Positions 1-7,644 of a DNA stretch of 64,000 nucleotides are shown here, one piece after another. The first letter of the stretch is position 1. Every line of letters starts with the position of its first letter. Both the position numbers and the translations under genes were made by a program. The DNA is from Catellatospora citrea. GTDB taxonomy: Bacteria > Actinomycetota > Actinomycetes > Mycobacteriales > Micromonosporaceae. The stretch covers positions 8,494,001 to 8,558,000 of the forward strand of contig NZ_RAPR01000001.1 in the NCBI RefSeq assembly GCF_003610235.1, read 5' to 3'. The notes under the pieces were generated by a model, which was not told where the DNA came from, did no database searches, and worked only from the letters and a program-made list of their open reading frames with translations.

Positions 1-216
1 GCCGCGCCTGCCGAAGAAGCGGAAGTCCTGGAAGGCGTAGTTGCTTCGGGCGAAGCTCAGCAGCTTCCCCACCTTTTCCTTGCCGACCACCTCACCATTG
101 GCGAAATTGCCCTGGAGGATGACGTCGTCGGCGAGATTGTCGAGCCATTCGGGGTAGTAGTCCAGGTGCGTGGCCTGGTTCTCCAGCCTGCGGGTGGGCT
201 CGGTCGGTGTGGTCAT
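1..216 (-). CDS. SnoaL/NTF2-like protein, N-terminal part
   Basis: The gene runs off the left edge; 72 codons are visible. It starts at an ATG behind a clear GAGGAG ribosome site. The N-terminus has the look of a SnoaL/ketosteroid-isomerase-like (NTF2-fold) protein: an early YYPEWLDNLADDVILQGNF stretch, then a VGKEKV segment and a SNYAFQDFRFFG strand, matching the first helix and strands of that fold. Such proteins bind or isomerise small hydrophobic substrates, but the fold alone does not reveal the substrate. It is transcribed away from the LysR gene next door, the usual arrangement of a LysR target. Family assignment is moderate because the C-terminal half is missing. Confidence 0.6.
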   Translation of the reverse strand, partial: MTTPTEPTRRLENQATHLDYYPEWLDNLADDVILQGNFANGEVVGKEKVGKLLSFARSNYAFQDFRFFGRRG

Positions 217-380
217 GGCATTCGTCTCCTCGTTCTTGAATGTGATTCGGCGTGCCGAGCTTCGGGACGTCCGGAGGGTTTCGTATTCGCCGGCAAGCAT
301 TCCTGCTTTGAGCAGCACCTCCGTCGAAAAGAATAGTGACCGCAGTCGTCGCCGCCCAATGAGAGTTGGCGACTGCACTT

Positions 381-395
381 ATCTCATCGAGAGAT
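381..395. promoter_or_regulatory. Candidate LysR operator (T-N11-A palindrome)
   Basis: ATCTC-ATCGA-GAGAT is a perfect 5-bp inverted repeat with a 5-base centre, and it fits the T-N11-A pattern of LysR-type sites. It lies 30 bp before the LysR start, between the divergent SnoaL-like and LysR genes. Function is inferred from position. Confidence 0.5.
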
Positions 396-425
396 GGTGA
401 GGTCCTTCCGATGGATACTGGGTGA

Positions 426-1319
426 GTGGAACTGCGCCAACTCGAGCACTTCGTCGCCGTCGCCGAGGAGGCGAACTTCACCCGCGCCGCCGCACGGTTG
501 CACGTCGTCCAGTCCGCGGTCTCCGCCACGATCAAGAACCTCGAGCGCGAACTCGGCACGCCGCTGCTGGAACGGACTACCAAGCGCGTGCTGCTCACCG
601 ACGCCGGAGCTGCCCTGCTCCCGCGCGCCCATGCCGCCCTCAACGCCGCTCAGGAAGCCGCAGACGCGGTGGCCGAGGTCCGCGGAGGACTGCGCGGCAC
701 GCTGCGGGTGGGCACGATGGCCACGGTCGGGCTCATCGACCTTCCCGCCCTCCTCGGCGAGTTCCACCGGCGTCATCCCGGAGTGCTTCTGCAGACCAGC
801 GCCGCCGCGTCCGGCTCCCAGGGCCTGATCGACGCCCTCCTCGAGCGGCGGCTCGACCTCGCATTCGTCTCCCTGCCCGGACCGCACCCGATGGGCATCA
901 CGCTGACCGAACTCGTCACCTCGGTGCTCGACCTCGTCGTGCCGGCCGACCATCCGCTCGCCAATCGGGGCAGCGTGCCGATCACCGAACTGGCCGGCCT
1001 GGACTTTGTCGACTTCCCCGCGAGCTATGGCATCCGCAACGTTGCCGATCAGGCCTTCGCTGCCGCCTCCGTGACCCGTCGCGTCGCCCTCGAGATCACC
1101 GACCTCCCCACCGGCGTGGCCTACGTCCGCAACGGCCTGGGCGTGGCCCTACTGCCCCGGCCCGCCCTCGCCGACGCGGCGGACGTCGCCACGCTGACCA
1201 TCGACGACACCGACCTGAACTGGCCGTTTTCCTTGGCCGCTCCGTCTGAGCGCACACCCGGTCGTGCGGCACGCGCCCTGATCGCGATAACGCACGAGTT
1301 CCTCATCTGGCGAGGATGA
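426..1319 (+). CDS. LysR-family transcriptional regulator
   Basis: A 297-residue protein of normal LysR length. The N-terminus MELRQLEHFVAVAEEANFTR, followed by the LHVVQSAVSATIKNLE recognition region, is a textbook LysR winged helix-turn-helix; the rest (about residues 90-290) is the type 2 periplasmic-binding-like effector domain. The GTG at 426 is the only sensible start, since the in-frame ATG at 411 meets a stop at once. The effector is unknown. It probably controls the divergent SnoaL-like gene and itself through the palindrome just upstream. Confidence 0.9.
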   Translation: MELRQLEHFVAVAEEANFTRAAARLHVVQSAVSATIKNLERELGTPLLERTTKRVLLTDAGAALLPRAHAALNAAQEAADAVAEVRGGLRGTLRVGTMATVGLIDLPALLGEFHRRHPGVLLQTSAAASGSQGLIDALLERRLDLAFVSLPGPHPMGITLTELVTSVLDLVVPADHPLANRGSVPITELAGLDFVDFPASYGIRNVADQAFAAASVTRRVALEITDLPTGVAYVRNGLGVALLPRPALADAADVATLTIDDTDLNWPFSLAAPSERTPGRAARALIAITHEFLIWRG

Positions 1320-1613
1320 GCATCGACTCGACGTGTCCGGCCCGGCGGTCGGCGAAACCCGCGGGAACGGCACCCGATGAGAGCGCCCACGATCGAATTG
1401 TGCACCGTTCAGCGGGATACCGGCGTGCTTGCCGGCGCCGTTCTGGTCGGGGTGAGCGGGCGGGGCGATGCCGTCGAAACCACATCAGGTCCGCGGAAAG
1501 CTTGCTCATTTGCCGTCGCACAGCGCATAGTTCCAGTACACCCCCGTCTCGTCGTAAGGAATGCCGCCGTGCATGCAGACAACCTTTCGCCTGTACGTCC
1601 CGATCTGAGCTCA
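1320..1613. other. Gap with no convincing gene
   Basis: Between the LysR stop and the small hypothetical gene I see no protein with recognisable features, no clear promoter and no strong hairpin. Overlapping open frames exist on both strands but their products look like frame shadows. Confidence 0.4.
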
Positions 1614-1883
1614 ATGACGGAAATGACGCACGAGGCGATGGTTGCGCGTTGGCAGCAGGGCCTGGTCACGCCGATGTCCTCCACGATCAACACCTTTGCC
1701 AAGACCGACGGCAGCTGGTGGACCGTGAGCGACGGCGCGTGGCAGCGGGTTCCGGAGAGCGCGCGCAGCGAGCAGCTCGACTACCACCATGACCGTTTCG
1801 CATCGACCTGCCAGGCCAAGGGCCCGGCGGGGACGAACTCGCCGTGGGGCGCCAGCCCGGGAAGCATGACCGGGCGTCGGTAG
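1614..1883 (+). CDS. Small hypothetical protein or gene remnant
   Basis: An 89-residue frame with strongly GC-biased third positions and a tryptophan-rich centre (GSWWTVSDGAWQRV). I do not recognise a family. No Shine-Dalgarno sequence precedes the ATG at 1614; a second ATG lies nine bases later, and the frame stays open upstream to 1377. The C-terminus (GTNSPWGASPGSMTGRR) looks unlike a domain, so this may be a remnant. It converges on the ABC permease gene and ends 35 bp before the shared terminator hairpin. Confidence 0.35.
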   Translation: MTEMTHEAMVARWQQGLVTPMSSTINTFAKTDGSWWTVSDGAWQRVPESARSEQLDYHHDRFASTCQAKGPAGTNSPWGASPGSMTGRR

Positions 1884-1918
1884 CCCGACGCGGATTCTCG
1901 CGACATCGGAAGCTTCGA

Positions 1919-1982
1919 CCAACGGGCCGGTGAGGTCCAGACCGCGCGGAGACGCGGGTCCTGGACCTCACCGGCCCGTTGG
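1919..1982. terminator. Bidirectional terminator hairpin, 22-bp stem
   Basis: A perfect 22-bp inverted repeat (1919-1940 with 1961-1982) around a 20-base loop, starting 4 bases after the stop of the minus-strand permease gene. Its length and perfection make it one of the strongest hairpins in the window. Confidence 0.85.
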
Positions 1983-1985
1983 CGT

Positions 1986-3551
1986 TCAGTTGCCCGCGTT
2001 GGGTCTTGGGGCGGCCGTGTCGGTGTCCCGGCCGGTCCGCAGCGCGAGCCGGTCCAGCACCAGCACCTGCACCGCGGCGACCGCGGCCGCGACGACGAGC
2101 AGGACCGGCAGCGGATACAGCCAGCCGGTCGGCACCGCGTCCGGGGCACCGAACATCTGGATCGCCTGGAGCACCACGACCTGCATCGGGGCGCTGTCGG
2201 GGGCGTAGCCCGCGATGATCGGCCACAACGTGTCCTGGGCCTGCACCACCCACGTGATCAGCGCGGCGAGCCCGACGACCGGCAGCGCCCGCGTCCAGCG
2301 CACGCCGCGGAACAGCAGCGCCGACCCGAACAGCACCGGGATCGTCAGCGACGCGGGCGGGATCAGGAACAGGAACGCGCTGCCGTCCTCGGTGCGGTGC
2401 ATCCAGGCGTCGGGCGTGAGCCCGGCCAGCCCCACGAACAGCCACGGCGCGAACGGCAGCAGCAGCAGCTCGCTACGGCGGCCGAGCGGCCGCAGCGCGC
2501 CGATGCCGTAGCCGGCCAGGGCCGCGGCGAGCACCCCGGCGACCGTCGAGATCAGCGGCGGCAGCCAGGTGAAGGCCAGGTGGGTGAACAGGCTTCCGCG
2601 TACGGCCGCGGTGTCGAAGCCGACCGAGTTCAGCAGCCACGGGGTGAGCCCGGCCAGGCCGAGCAGCAGCAGTCCACCGGCGACGACGGAGGCGGCGACT
2701 CGCCATCCCGCGGTGCTCGGGGCCGCGCCCTGCTCCGCCGACGCGGGCTGGTCCGCGGGCACGACCCGGGTCCGGGCCAGGATCAGCCACACCGTCACGC
2801 CGATGCCCAGGACCGCCAGCAGCAGCCCCAGCAGGACCGCGACGGCGGAGGCCGCGCCCAGCCGGAAGGTCCGGAACGCCTGATCGAAGATCAGCACTGT
2901 CGGGGTGGCGTAGCGGGGACCGTCGGCGGTCCGGCCCAGCACGTAGGGGAAGCCGAACGACTGCAGGCCGATCGCCAGCGCCGAGGCGGCGAGCACGCCG
3001 CTGACCAGCAGGGCGCCCGCCCACGTGTCGCGCGGCCGGGTCGAGCGCCGGAACACCAGCAGGAACGCCGTCGCGCCGAGCCCGACGGCGAGCCCGAAGA
3101 AGGTGAGGTACTGCGCCAGCAGGGGGTTCACGCCGTCAGGGGAGAGGTCGAACGTGAGCACCCACGAGGCGGCCGCGCCCGCGGTGGCCAGGCCGGCCAG
3201 CGGCAGCGCGAACGCGATGCGGACCGTCCAGCGGCCGGCCCGGCCCGCCCGCGCGGCCAGGTATGCCAGCGTGCCACCGCCGAGGACCGCGGTGAGCGTC
3301 ACCAGCACGGCGAAGACCAGCGGCCAGACCAGCGCCGCCGCGAAGTCGGGGAACGAGTCCGCGTAGTTCTCCAGCCCGACCTGCTCCGCGTCGCGGCCGA
3401 GCATGTCGACGTCGGTGAAGCTCGCCAGCACGGTCCGCACGGTGGGCACGACGTAGCCGCTGAGCAGCAGCAGGAACGCGGGGATGACGGCGAACAGTCC
3501 GAACAGGATGTGGGCGGTGCGGTCAGGGGACTTCGGCACGGTCTCGGTCAC
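1986..3551 (-). CDS. Polytopic membrane protein resembling two fused sugar ABC permeases
   Basis: A 521-residue protein with about twelve predicted membrane helices. The first half (roughly 12-260) resembles a MalF/UgpA-type permease: a periplasmic opening, the GLENYADSFPDFAAALVWPL region and helices after it. The second half (roughly 280-510) resembles a MalG/UgpE-type permease, with a helix pair, a SLTIPVLFGSALLFRG loop and an AQDTLWPIIAGY segment. Single permeases of this class are near 280-300 residues, so this looks like a tandem fusion. No binding protein or ATPase gene is adjacent, and the EAA loops are poorly conserved, so transport activity is uncertain. Confidence 0.6.
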   Translation of the reverse strand: MTETVPKSPDRTAHILFGLFAVIPAFLLLLSGYVVPTVRTVLASFTDVDMLGRDAEQVGLENYADSFPDFAAALVWPLVFAVLVTLTAVLGGGTLAYLAARAGRAGRWTVRIAFALPLAGLATAGAAASWVLTFDLSPDGVNPLLAQYLTFFGLAVGLGATAFLLVFRRSTRPRDTWAGALLVSGVLAASALAIGLQSFGFPYVLGRTADGPRYATPTVLIFDQAFRTFRLGAASAVAVLLGLLLAVLGIGVTVWLILARTRVVPADQPASAEQGAAPSTAGWRVAASVVAGGLLLLGLAGLTPWLLNSVGFDTAAVRGSLFTHLAFTWLPPLISTVAGVLAAALAGYGIGALRPLGRRSELLLLPFAPWLFVGLAGLTPDAWMHRTEDGSAFLFLIPPASLTIPVLFGSALLFRGVRWTRALPVVGLAALITWVVQAQDTLWPIIAGYAPDSAPMQVVVLQAIQMFGAPDAVPTGWLYPLPVLLVVAAAVAAVQVLVLDRLALRTGRDTDTAAPRPNAGN

Positions 3552-3621
3552 AGTGTTCGATGCTAGTGCCCGCTCCCGACACCGGCACCCGATTCGTCCG
3601 ACCGAAATGGACAGTGCCCTG

Positions 3622-4266
3622 TCACGCCGTTGCGCGCAGGTAGGTGAGCACGGCCAGGACCCGGCGGTGGTCCTCGTCCCCGGCGGCCAGGCCGAGCTTG
3701 GCCATGATCGACCCGACGTGCGTCTCCACGGTCCGGTCGGTGAGCCACAGCCGCCGCGCGATGCCGACGTTGGTGCGCCCTTCGGCCATCAACGCCAGCA
3801 CCTCCCGCTCCCGCGGGGTGAGCGCGGCCAGCGGGTCGTCGCGCCGGGGCGCGGCCAGCAGCCGCGCCACCACCTCCGGATCGAGCGCCGAGCCGCCGCC
3901 CGCCACCCGCCGCAGCGCCTCCAGGAAGTCGTCGACGTCGAACACCCGGTCCTTGAGCAGGTAGCCGAAGCCGCCCCGGGTGACCAGCCCGACGCTGTGC
4001 CGGGTCTCGATCTGCTGGGACAGCAGCAGGATGCCCAGCCGCGGATGGCGCTCGCGCAGGGTCACCGCGGCGCGTGCGCCGTCGTCGGTGTGGTCCGGGG
4101 GCATCCGGATGTCCACGATGGCCAGCTCGGGCTGGTGCTCCCGGACCGCGTCCAGCAGGGCGCCGGCATCGCCGACCTTTGCCACGACCGTGCAGCCGGC
4201 GTCCTCCAGCAGCCGCGCCAGCCCCTCCCGGAACAGGGCCGAGTCCTCGGCGATCACGACACGCAC
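3622..4266 (-). CDS. NarL/FixJ-family response regulator
   Basis: A 214-residue response regulator. The receiver domain (1-120) has the acidic pocket at IAEDSA, phosphoacceptor Asp52 in LAIVDIRMPP and a Lys in GYLLKD. A LuxR-type helix-turn-helix follows (about 148-205), with LTPREREVLALMAEGRTNVGIA and TDRTVETHVGSIMAKLG. It overlaps the sensor kinase gene by 13 bp and is read after it, so the two form one transcription unit and a cognate pair. Targets are unknown; the permease gene downstream on the same strand is a possible one. Confidence 0.93.
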   Translation of the reverse strand: MRVVIAEDSALFREGLARLLEDAGCTVVAKVGDAGALLDAVREHQPELAIVDIRMPPDHTDDGARAAVTLRERHPRLGILLLSQQIETRHSVGLVTRGGFGYLLKDRVFDVDDFLEALRRVAGGGSALDPEVVARLLAAPRRDDPLAALTPREREVLALMAEGRTNVGIARRLWLTDRTVETHVGSIMAKLGLAAGDEDHRRVLAVLTYLRATA

Positions 4267-6230
4267 GGCAGCACCGCCCGCACGACCGTGCCCCGCCCGG
4301 CGGTGCTGTCCACCAGCAGCGCGCCCCCGGCCGCCGCGACCCGGTCGGCGAGCCCGGCCAGGCCCGACCCGGGTCGCAGCCGGGCACCGCCCCGGCCGTC
4401 GTCGCTGATCTGCACCGCGAGTTCGCGGTCCGCCCTGGTGACGCGCAGGCCGATCCAGCCCGCCTCGGCGTGCTTGACGACGTTGGTCACCGCCTCGCTG
4501 ACCACGTAGTACGCGGTGGTCGCCACGTCGTCGGAGACGTCACCGGCGGCGACCTCGACGGTGACCGGCACCGTCAGCGAACCGGCGAGCGTACGTACGG
4601 CCGCGTCGAGCCCGTCGTCGAGGCTGCTCGGACGCAGCCCGTGCGCGATCGCGCGCAGCTCCGCGACGGCCGTGCCCAGCTCGGCGACGCTCTGGTCGAG
4701 CAGCCCGTTCACGTCGACGCTGCCGTCGTGCAGGTGCCGCTGCGCCAGCCGCAGCGCCATGCCCAGCGACACCAGCCGCTGCTGCGCCCCGTCGTGCAGG
4801 TCGCGTTCCAGGCGGCGACGCTCCCGGTAGCCGGTGGCGAGCAGCCGGGCGCGGCTGGACTCGACCTCGCGCAGCGCCCCGGCCAGCTCGATGCGCAGGC
4901 GCACGACCTCGACCAGCAGCGCGCAGCTCGCGGCGAGCTCGCGGAGCAGCTGTGGGGAGCCGACGTCGCCGCGGATCAGCGCGCCGATCTCCTGCCCGCT
5001 CAGCAGGACCGGCACGACCTGGGCGTCGCCCGCGGACACGGTCTCACCGTCCGCGTCCACCAGATCCACCGAGCCGGGCACCCGGTAGGCCACCCGCAGC
5101 CGCGGGTCGCGCAGCGCCTCGCGCAGCACCGCCTGGAGCTGCTCGGGCTCGGCCGCTCCGGCGTGGGTGCGCTCGCGCAGGCCCTCGACCGCCGCGAGTG
5201 CGGCCCGGCGCTGCGGGTACATCCGGCCGTCGACGAGCCGCTGCAGCCGGGTCCGCACCGGGTTCAGCACCGCCGCGCACCCGGCCGTGGCGGCGGCCGC
5301 GGCGACCGCGCCGCCCTGCCCGGCCAGCAGCCCGCCCAGGAACGACACCAGCGTGTACACCCCCAGCAGCACGGCGGTGACCGCGCCGTACGTGACGGCG
5401 GTGCTGATCGCCTTGTCGACGTCGTAGAGGTCGTGGCGCAGCATCGCGATCGCGGTGGCGACCGGGATCGTGACGAACAGCCCGTACAGGCCGATCATCG
5501 CCAGGTCGGGCCGGTTCAGCAGCAGGTAGCTGAGCCAGCACGTCAGCAGGGCCGCCGGCAGCCAGAACGCGGCGATCGCGAACCACTTGAGCTGCGCCCG
5601 GCGCACCGGATCACCGGCGGCGCGGCGGAACTTCGCCACCATCGCGGCCGCGGCGGTGACCAGCAGCGCGAAGAACCCGAACACGAGCACGAGCATCCCG
5701 GCCAGGGCCGACTCGGGCAGCGTGCCCAGCACGTGCGGCGCGCCGGCGAACGGGGCCGCGTACGGGGCGGGGTCCATCGCGCAGGCGACGATGAACAGCA
5801 CCACGTCGGCGACGATCACCACTGGCGCCCACCGCCAGCGGGGACCCGGCACCCGGCCGTCGGGGAAGTACAGCATCAGCAGTGCCACCGGCAGATACAG
5901 CAGCGTCCACGAACCCTGCATCAGCGACACCGCGAGGTCCGGCAGCGGCAGCCCGTGGCGGTGCGCGGCCAGCAGGTACGTCTCCGCCGCCGGAATGAAT
6001 CCGATCGCGAACCCGACCAGTGCCAGCAGCAGTCCCACCGGGTTCGCCGGGCGGCGTGCCGCGACGACGACGCCCAGCGCCAGCGAGGGCAGGCTGAGCG
6101 CCACTCCCGAGGCGTACCAGGCGATGTCCCCCGCGCCGGCCTCGGCGCCGAGGGTGAGCAGGCCGAACCCGCCCAGCAGCAGCATCAGCACGGTGAACAC
6201 GGCGACGGTCGTGGCCCAGCGTCGGTACAT
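4254..6230 (-). CDS. Membrane sensor histidine kinase (HisKA_3 type)
   Basis: A 658-residue kinase. The first half carries about eight to ten hydrophobic segments and functions as the membrane input. The dimerisation/phosphoacceptor box ERRRLERDLHDGAQQR puts the phosphorylated His near residue 479. The C-terminal ATPase domain ends with SDDGRGGARLRPGSGLAGLADRV (G-boxes). This layout is typical of actinobacterial NarX/DegS-like kinases paired with LuxR-type regulators, and the partner follows with a 13-bp overlap. A GAF-like stretch (about 360-460) lies between the membrane part and the His box. Signal unknown. Confidence 0.92.
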   Translation of the reverse strand: MYRRWATTVAVFTVLMLLLGGFGLLTLGAEAGAGDIAWYASGVALSLPSLALGVVVAARRPANPVGLLLALVGFAIGFIPAAETYLLAAHRHGLPLPDLAVSLMQGSWTLLYLPVALLMLYFPDGRVPGPRWRWAPVVIVADVVLFIVACAMDPAPYAAPFAGAPHVLGTLPESALAGMLVLVFGFFALLVTAAAAMVAKFRRAAGDPVRRAQLKWFAIAAFWLPAALLTCWLSYLLLNRPDLAMIGLYGLFVTIPVATAIAMLRHDLYDVDKAISTAVTYGAVTAVLLGVYTLVSFLGGLLAGQGGAVAAAAATAGCAAVLNPVRTRLQRLVDGRMYPQRRAALAAVEGLRERTHAGAAEPEQLQAVLREALRDPRLRVAYRVPGSVDLVDADGETVSAGDAQVVPVLLSGQEIGALIRGDVGSPQLLRELAASCALLVEVVRLRIELAGALREVESSRARLLATGYRERRRLERDLHDGAQQRLVSLGMALRLAQRHLHDGSVDVNGLLDQSVAELGTAVAELRAIAHGLRPSSLDDGLDAAVRTLAGSLTVPVTVEVAAGDVSDDVATTAYYVVSEAVTNVVKHAEAGWIGLRVTRADRELAVQISDDGRGGARLRPGSGLAGLADRVAAAGGALLVDSTAGRGTVVRAVLPCVS

Positions 6231-6373
6231 GCCCGTCAGGCTAAGGAACTCGGCGGCCGCAGCACATCCGTACTGGCCCGGACATCACCTTCCGTGGTCG
6301 CTCCGATGCCCGCGACCGGGGCCCGGCGCGACCCTGGGACGGCAACCGCTTCGAACGCCACGAGGGAGACGTC

Positions 6374-6928
6374 ATGAACAAGACCATCGCGGGGATCGGC
6401 CTGGCCGGAACGCTGTTCTGGACGGTCGGCATCATCGCGCAGTTCGCCGACGAGAGCCTGTACCGCACCGGCGACATCCTGATCTGGATCGGCTTCACCG
6501 GCATCGCCGCCTTCATCGTCGGCCTGCTGCGCAGCGGCGCGGCCGGCCGCGGCGTCTTCGCGAAGATCGCGCTGGGGGTGTGGGCGCTGGGCCACCTGTG
6601 CATCGCGATCGGCGGCGTGGTCCAGGACGCCACCGGCGACGCCGACAACCCGTTCTACCCGATCGGCGGCCTGGGGCAGATCGTCGGCGGTTTCGCCTCG
6701 GCGATCGTGATCGCCCGCGCGGGCGTGCTCACCGGCTGGCGGCGCTGGGCGCCGCTGGCCTGGGCGATCACCTACCTGGGCATGTTCGCGGCGCTGGTCT
6801 CCGCCAGCGACAACCCGCCCACGCCGCTGATCGTGCCGTTCCTGGTGTGGCTGGCCGCGATCGCGGCGACCTGCGTCGGCTTCGCCACGGCTCCGTCGGC
6901 ACGGGACCGGGTCACCGCGGTCGCCTGA
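6374..6928 (+). CDS. Small integral membrane protein
   Basis: A 184-residue protein made of about six hydrophobic helices with short polar links (for example ILIWIGFTGIAAFIVGLL and PLIVPFLVWLAAIAATCVGF). A GAGGGAGACGTC stretch precedes the ATG, giving a good ribosome site. It resembles the DUF4386-like group of hypothetical membrane proteins in size and spacing, but I cannot assign a function. It is divergent from the sensor kinase and ends in its own terminator hairpin, so it is monocistronic. Confidence 0.75.
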   Translation: MNKTIAGIGLAGTLFWTVGIIAQFADESLYRTGDILIWIGFTGIAAFIVGLLRSGAAGRGVFAKIALGVWALGHLCIAIGGVVQDATGDADNPFYPIGGLGQIVGGFASAIVIARAGVLTGWRRWAPLAWAITYLGMFAALVSASDNPPTPLIVPFLVWLAAIAATCVGFATAPSARDRVTAVA

Positions 6929-6943
6929 TCCGGGGGTGGGGGA

Positions 6944-6979
6944 GAGGTGCCCGGCGGTCATGGGACCGCCGGGCACCTC
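6944..6979. terminator. Terminator hairpin, 16-bp stem
   Basis: Perfect 16-bp stem (6944-6959 with 6964-6979) and a 4-base loop, 15 bases after the stop of the membrane protein gene. Confidence 0.85.
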
Positions 6980-7027
6980 GGGCGTACGGGGGACGGGCAG
7001 CCGGCCGCCGAGGTGCTTCAATGCCTC

Positions 7028-7573
7028 ATGCCGTTCTCCGCAACCCTCTCGGCGATCGACGGCTGGCTGGCCGAGCACGCGCCCCTGACCCTGCGCGACC
7101 TGCCCCCGCCCGCGACCACGGCAGACCTGGCGAAGGTGCGCGCACACCTCGGCGTGGACCTGATCAAGGACGTGGAGGAGCTGCTGCGCTGGCACAACGG
7201 CGCAGGGCGCGCCACGCCGCCGTTCTGCCTCGCGCCGCGATTCGCCTTCCTGGGCACCGCCGACATGATCGCCGTATCCCGGCGGCGCATCGCCGAGGAC
7301 GAGGAACGGCCCATGTGGCACCCCTGGCACCGGCAGTGGCTGCCGGTCGCCACGGGCAGGCGGGGCGCGTACCTGGTCGCCGACCACTCCAACAGCGACA
7401 CGCACGGCCACCTCGCCATCGTGTCCACCGAGGACGGTCGCGACGACCCCAAGACCTGGCCCGACCTCGGCATGCTGCTCTCGCGCACCTACGAGGCCAT
7501 GCGCTACGGCAGCCGGTTCATGAAGTCCCGGCGCACCGTGCTCGACGGCAGGCTCGACTGGGAGGACGCCTGA
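7028..7573 (+). CDS. SMI1/KNR4 (SUKH)-like protein
   Basis: A 181-residue soluble protein. The opening FSATLSAIDGWLAEHAP, the DLAKVRAHLGVDLIKDVEELLRWHNGA helix-strand unit, and later LPVATGRRGAYLVADHSN and WPDLGMLLSRTYEAMR follow the SMI1/KNR4 family layout. In bacteria this fold often appears as an immunity protein against polymorphic toxins, but stand-alone copies like this one, without a toxin gene beside them, are also common. The ATG at 7028 is preferred because the frame extension upstream runs through the terminator of the previous gene. Confidence 0.75.
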   Translation: MPFSATLSAIDGWLAEHAPLTLRDLPPPATTADLAKVRAHLGVDLIKDVEELLRWHNGAGRATPPFCLAPRFAFLGTADMIAVSRRRIAEDEERPMWHPWHRQWLPVATGRRGAYLVADHSNSDTHGHLAIVSTEDGRDDPKTWPDLGMLLSRTYEAMRYGSRFMKSRRTVLDGRLDWEDA

Positions 7574-7644
7574 CGGCGGTGGCGACCGTCGCGTAGCCGG
7601 TCCTGCCCACTATCAGACAGTGGACGCGGTCGATATCCGCTACC

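Noticed and set aside
2397..3566. Long open frame on the plus strand opposite the ABC permease
   Set aside because: Its product is almost only R, G, Q, E and A, the usual shadow of a GC-rich gene on the other strand.
7028..7573. Immunity gene of a toxin system
   Set aside because: No toxin, secretion or polymorphic-toxin gene lies beside it; the SMI1/KNR4 fold alone is not enough.
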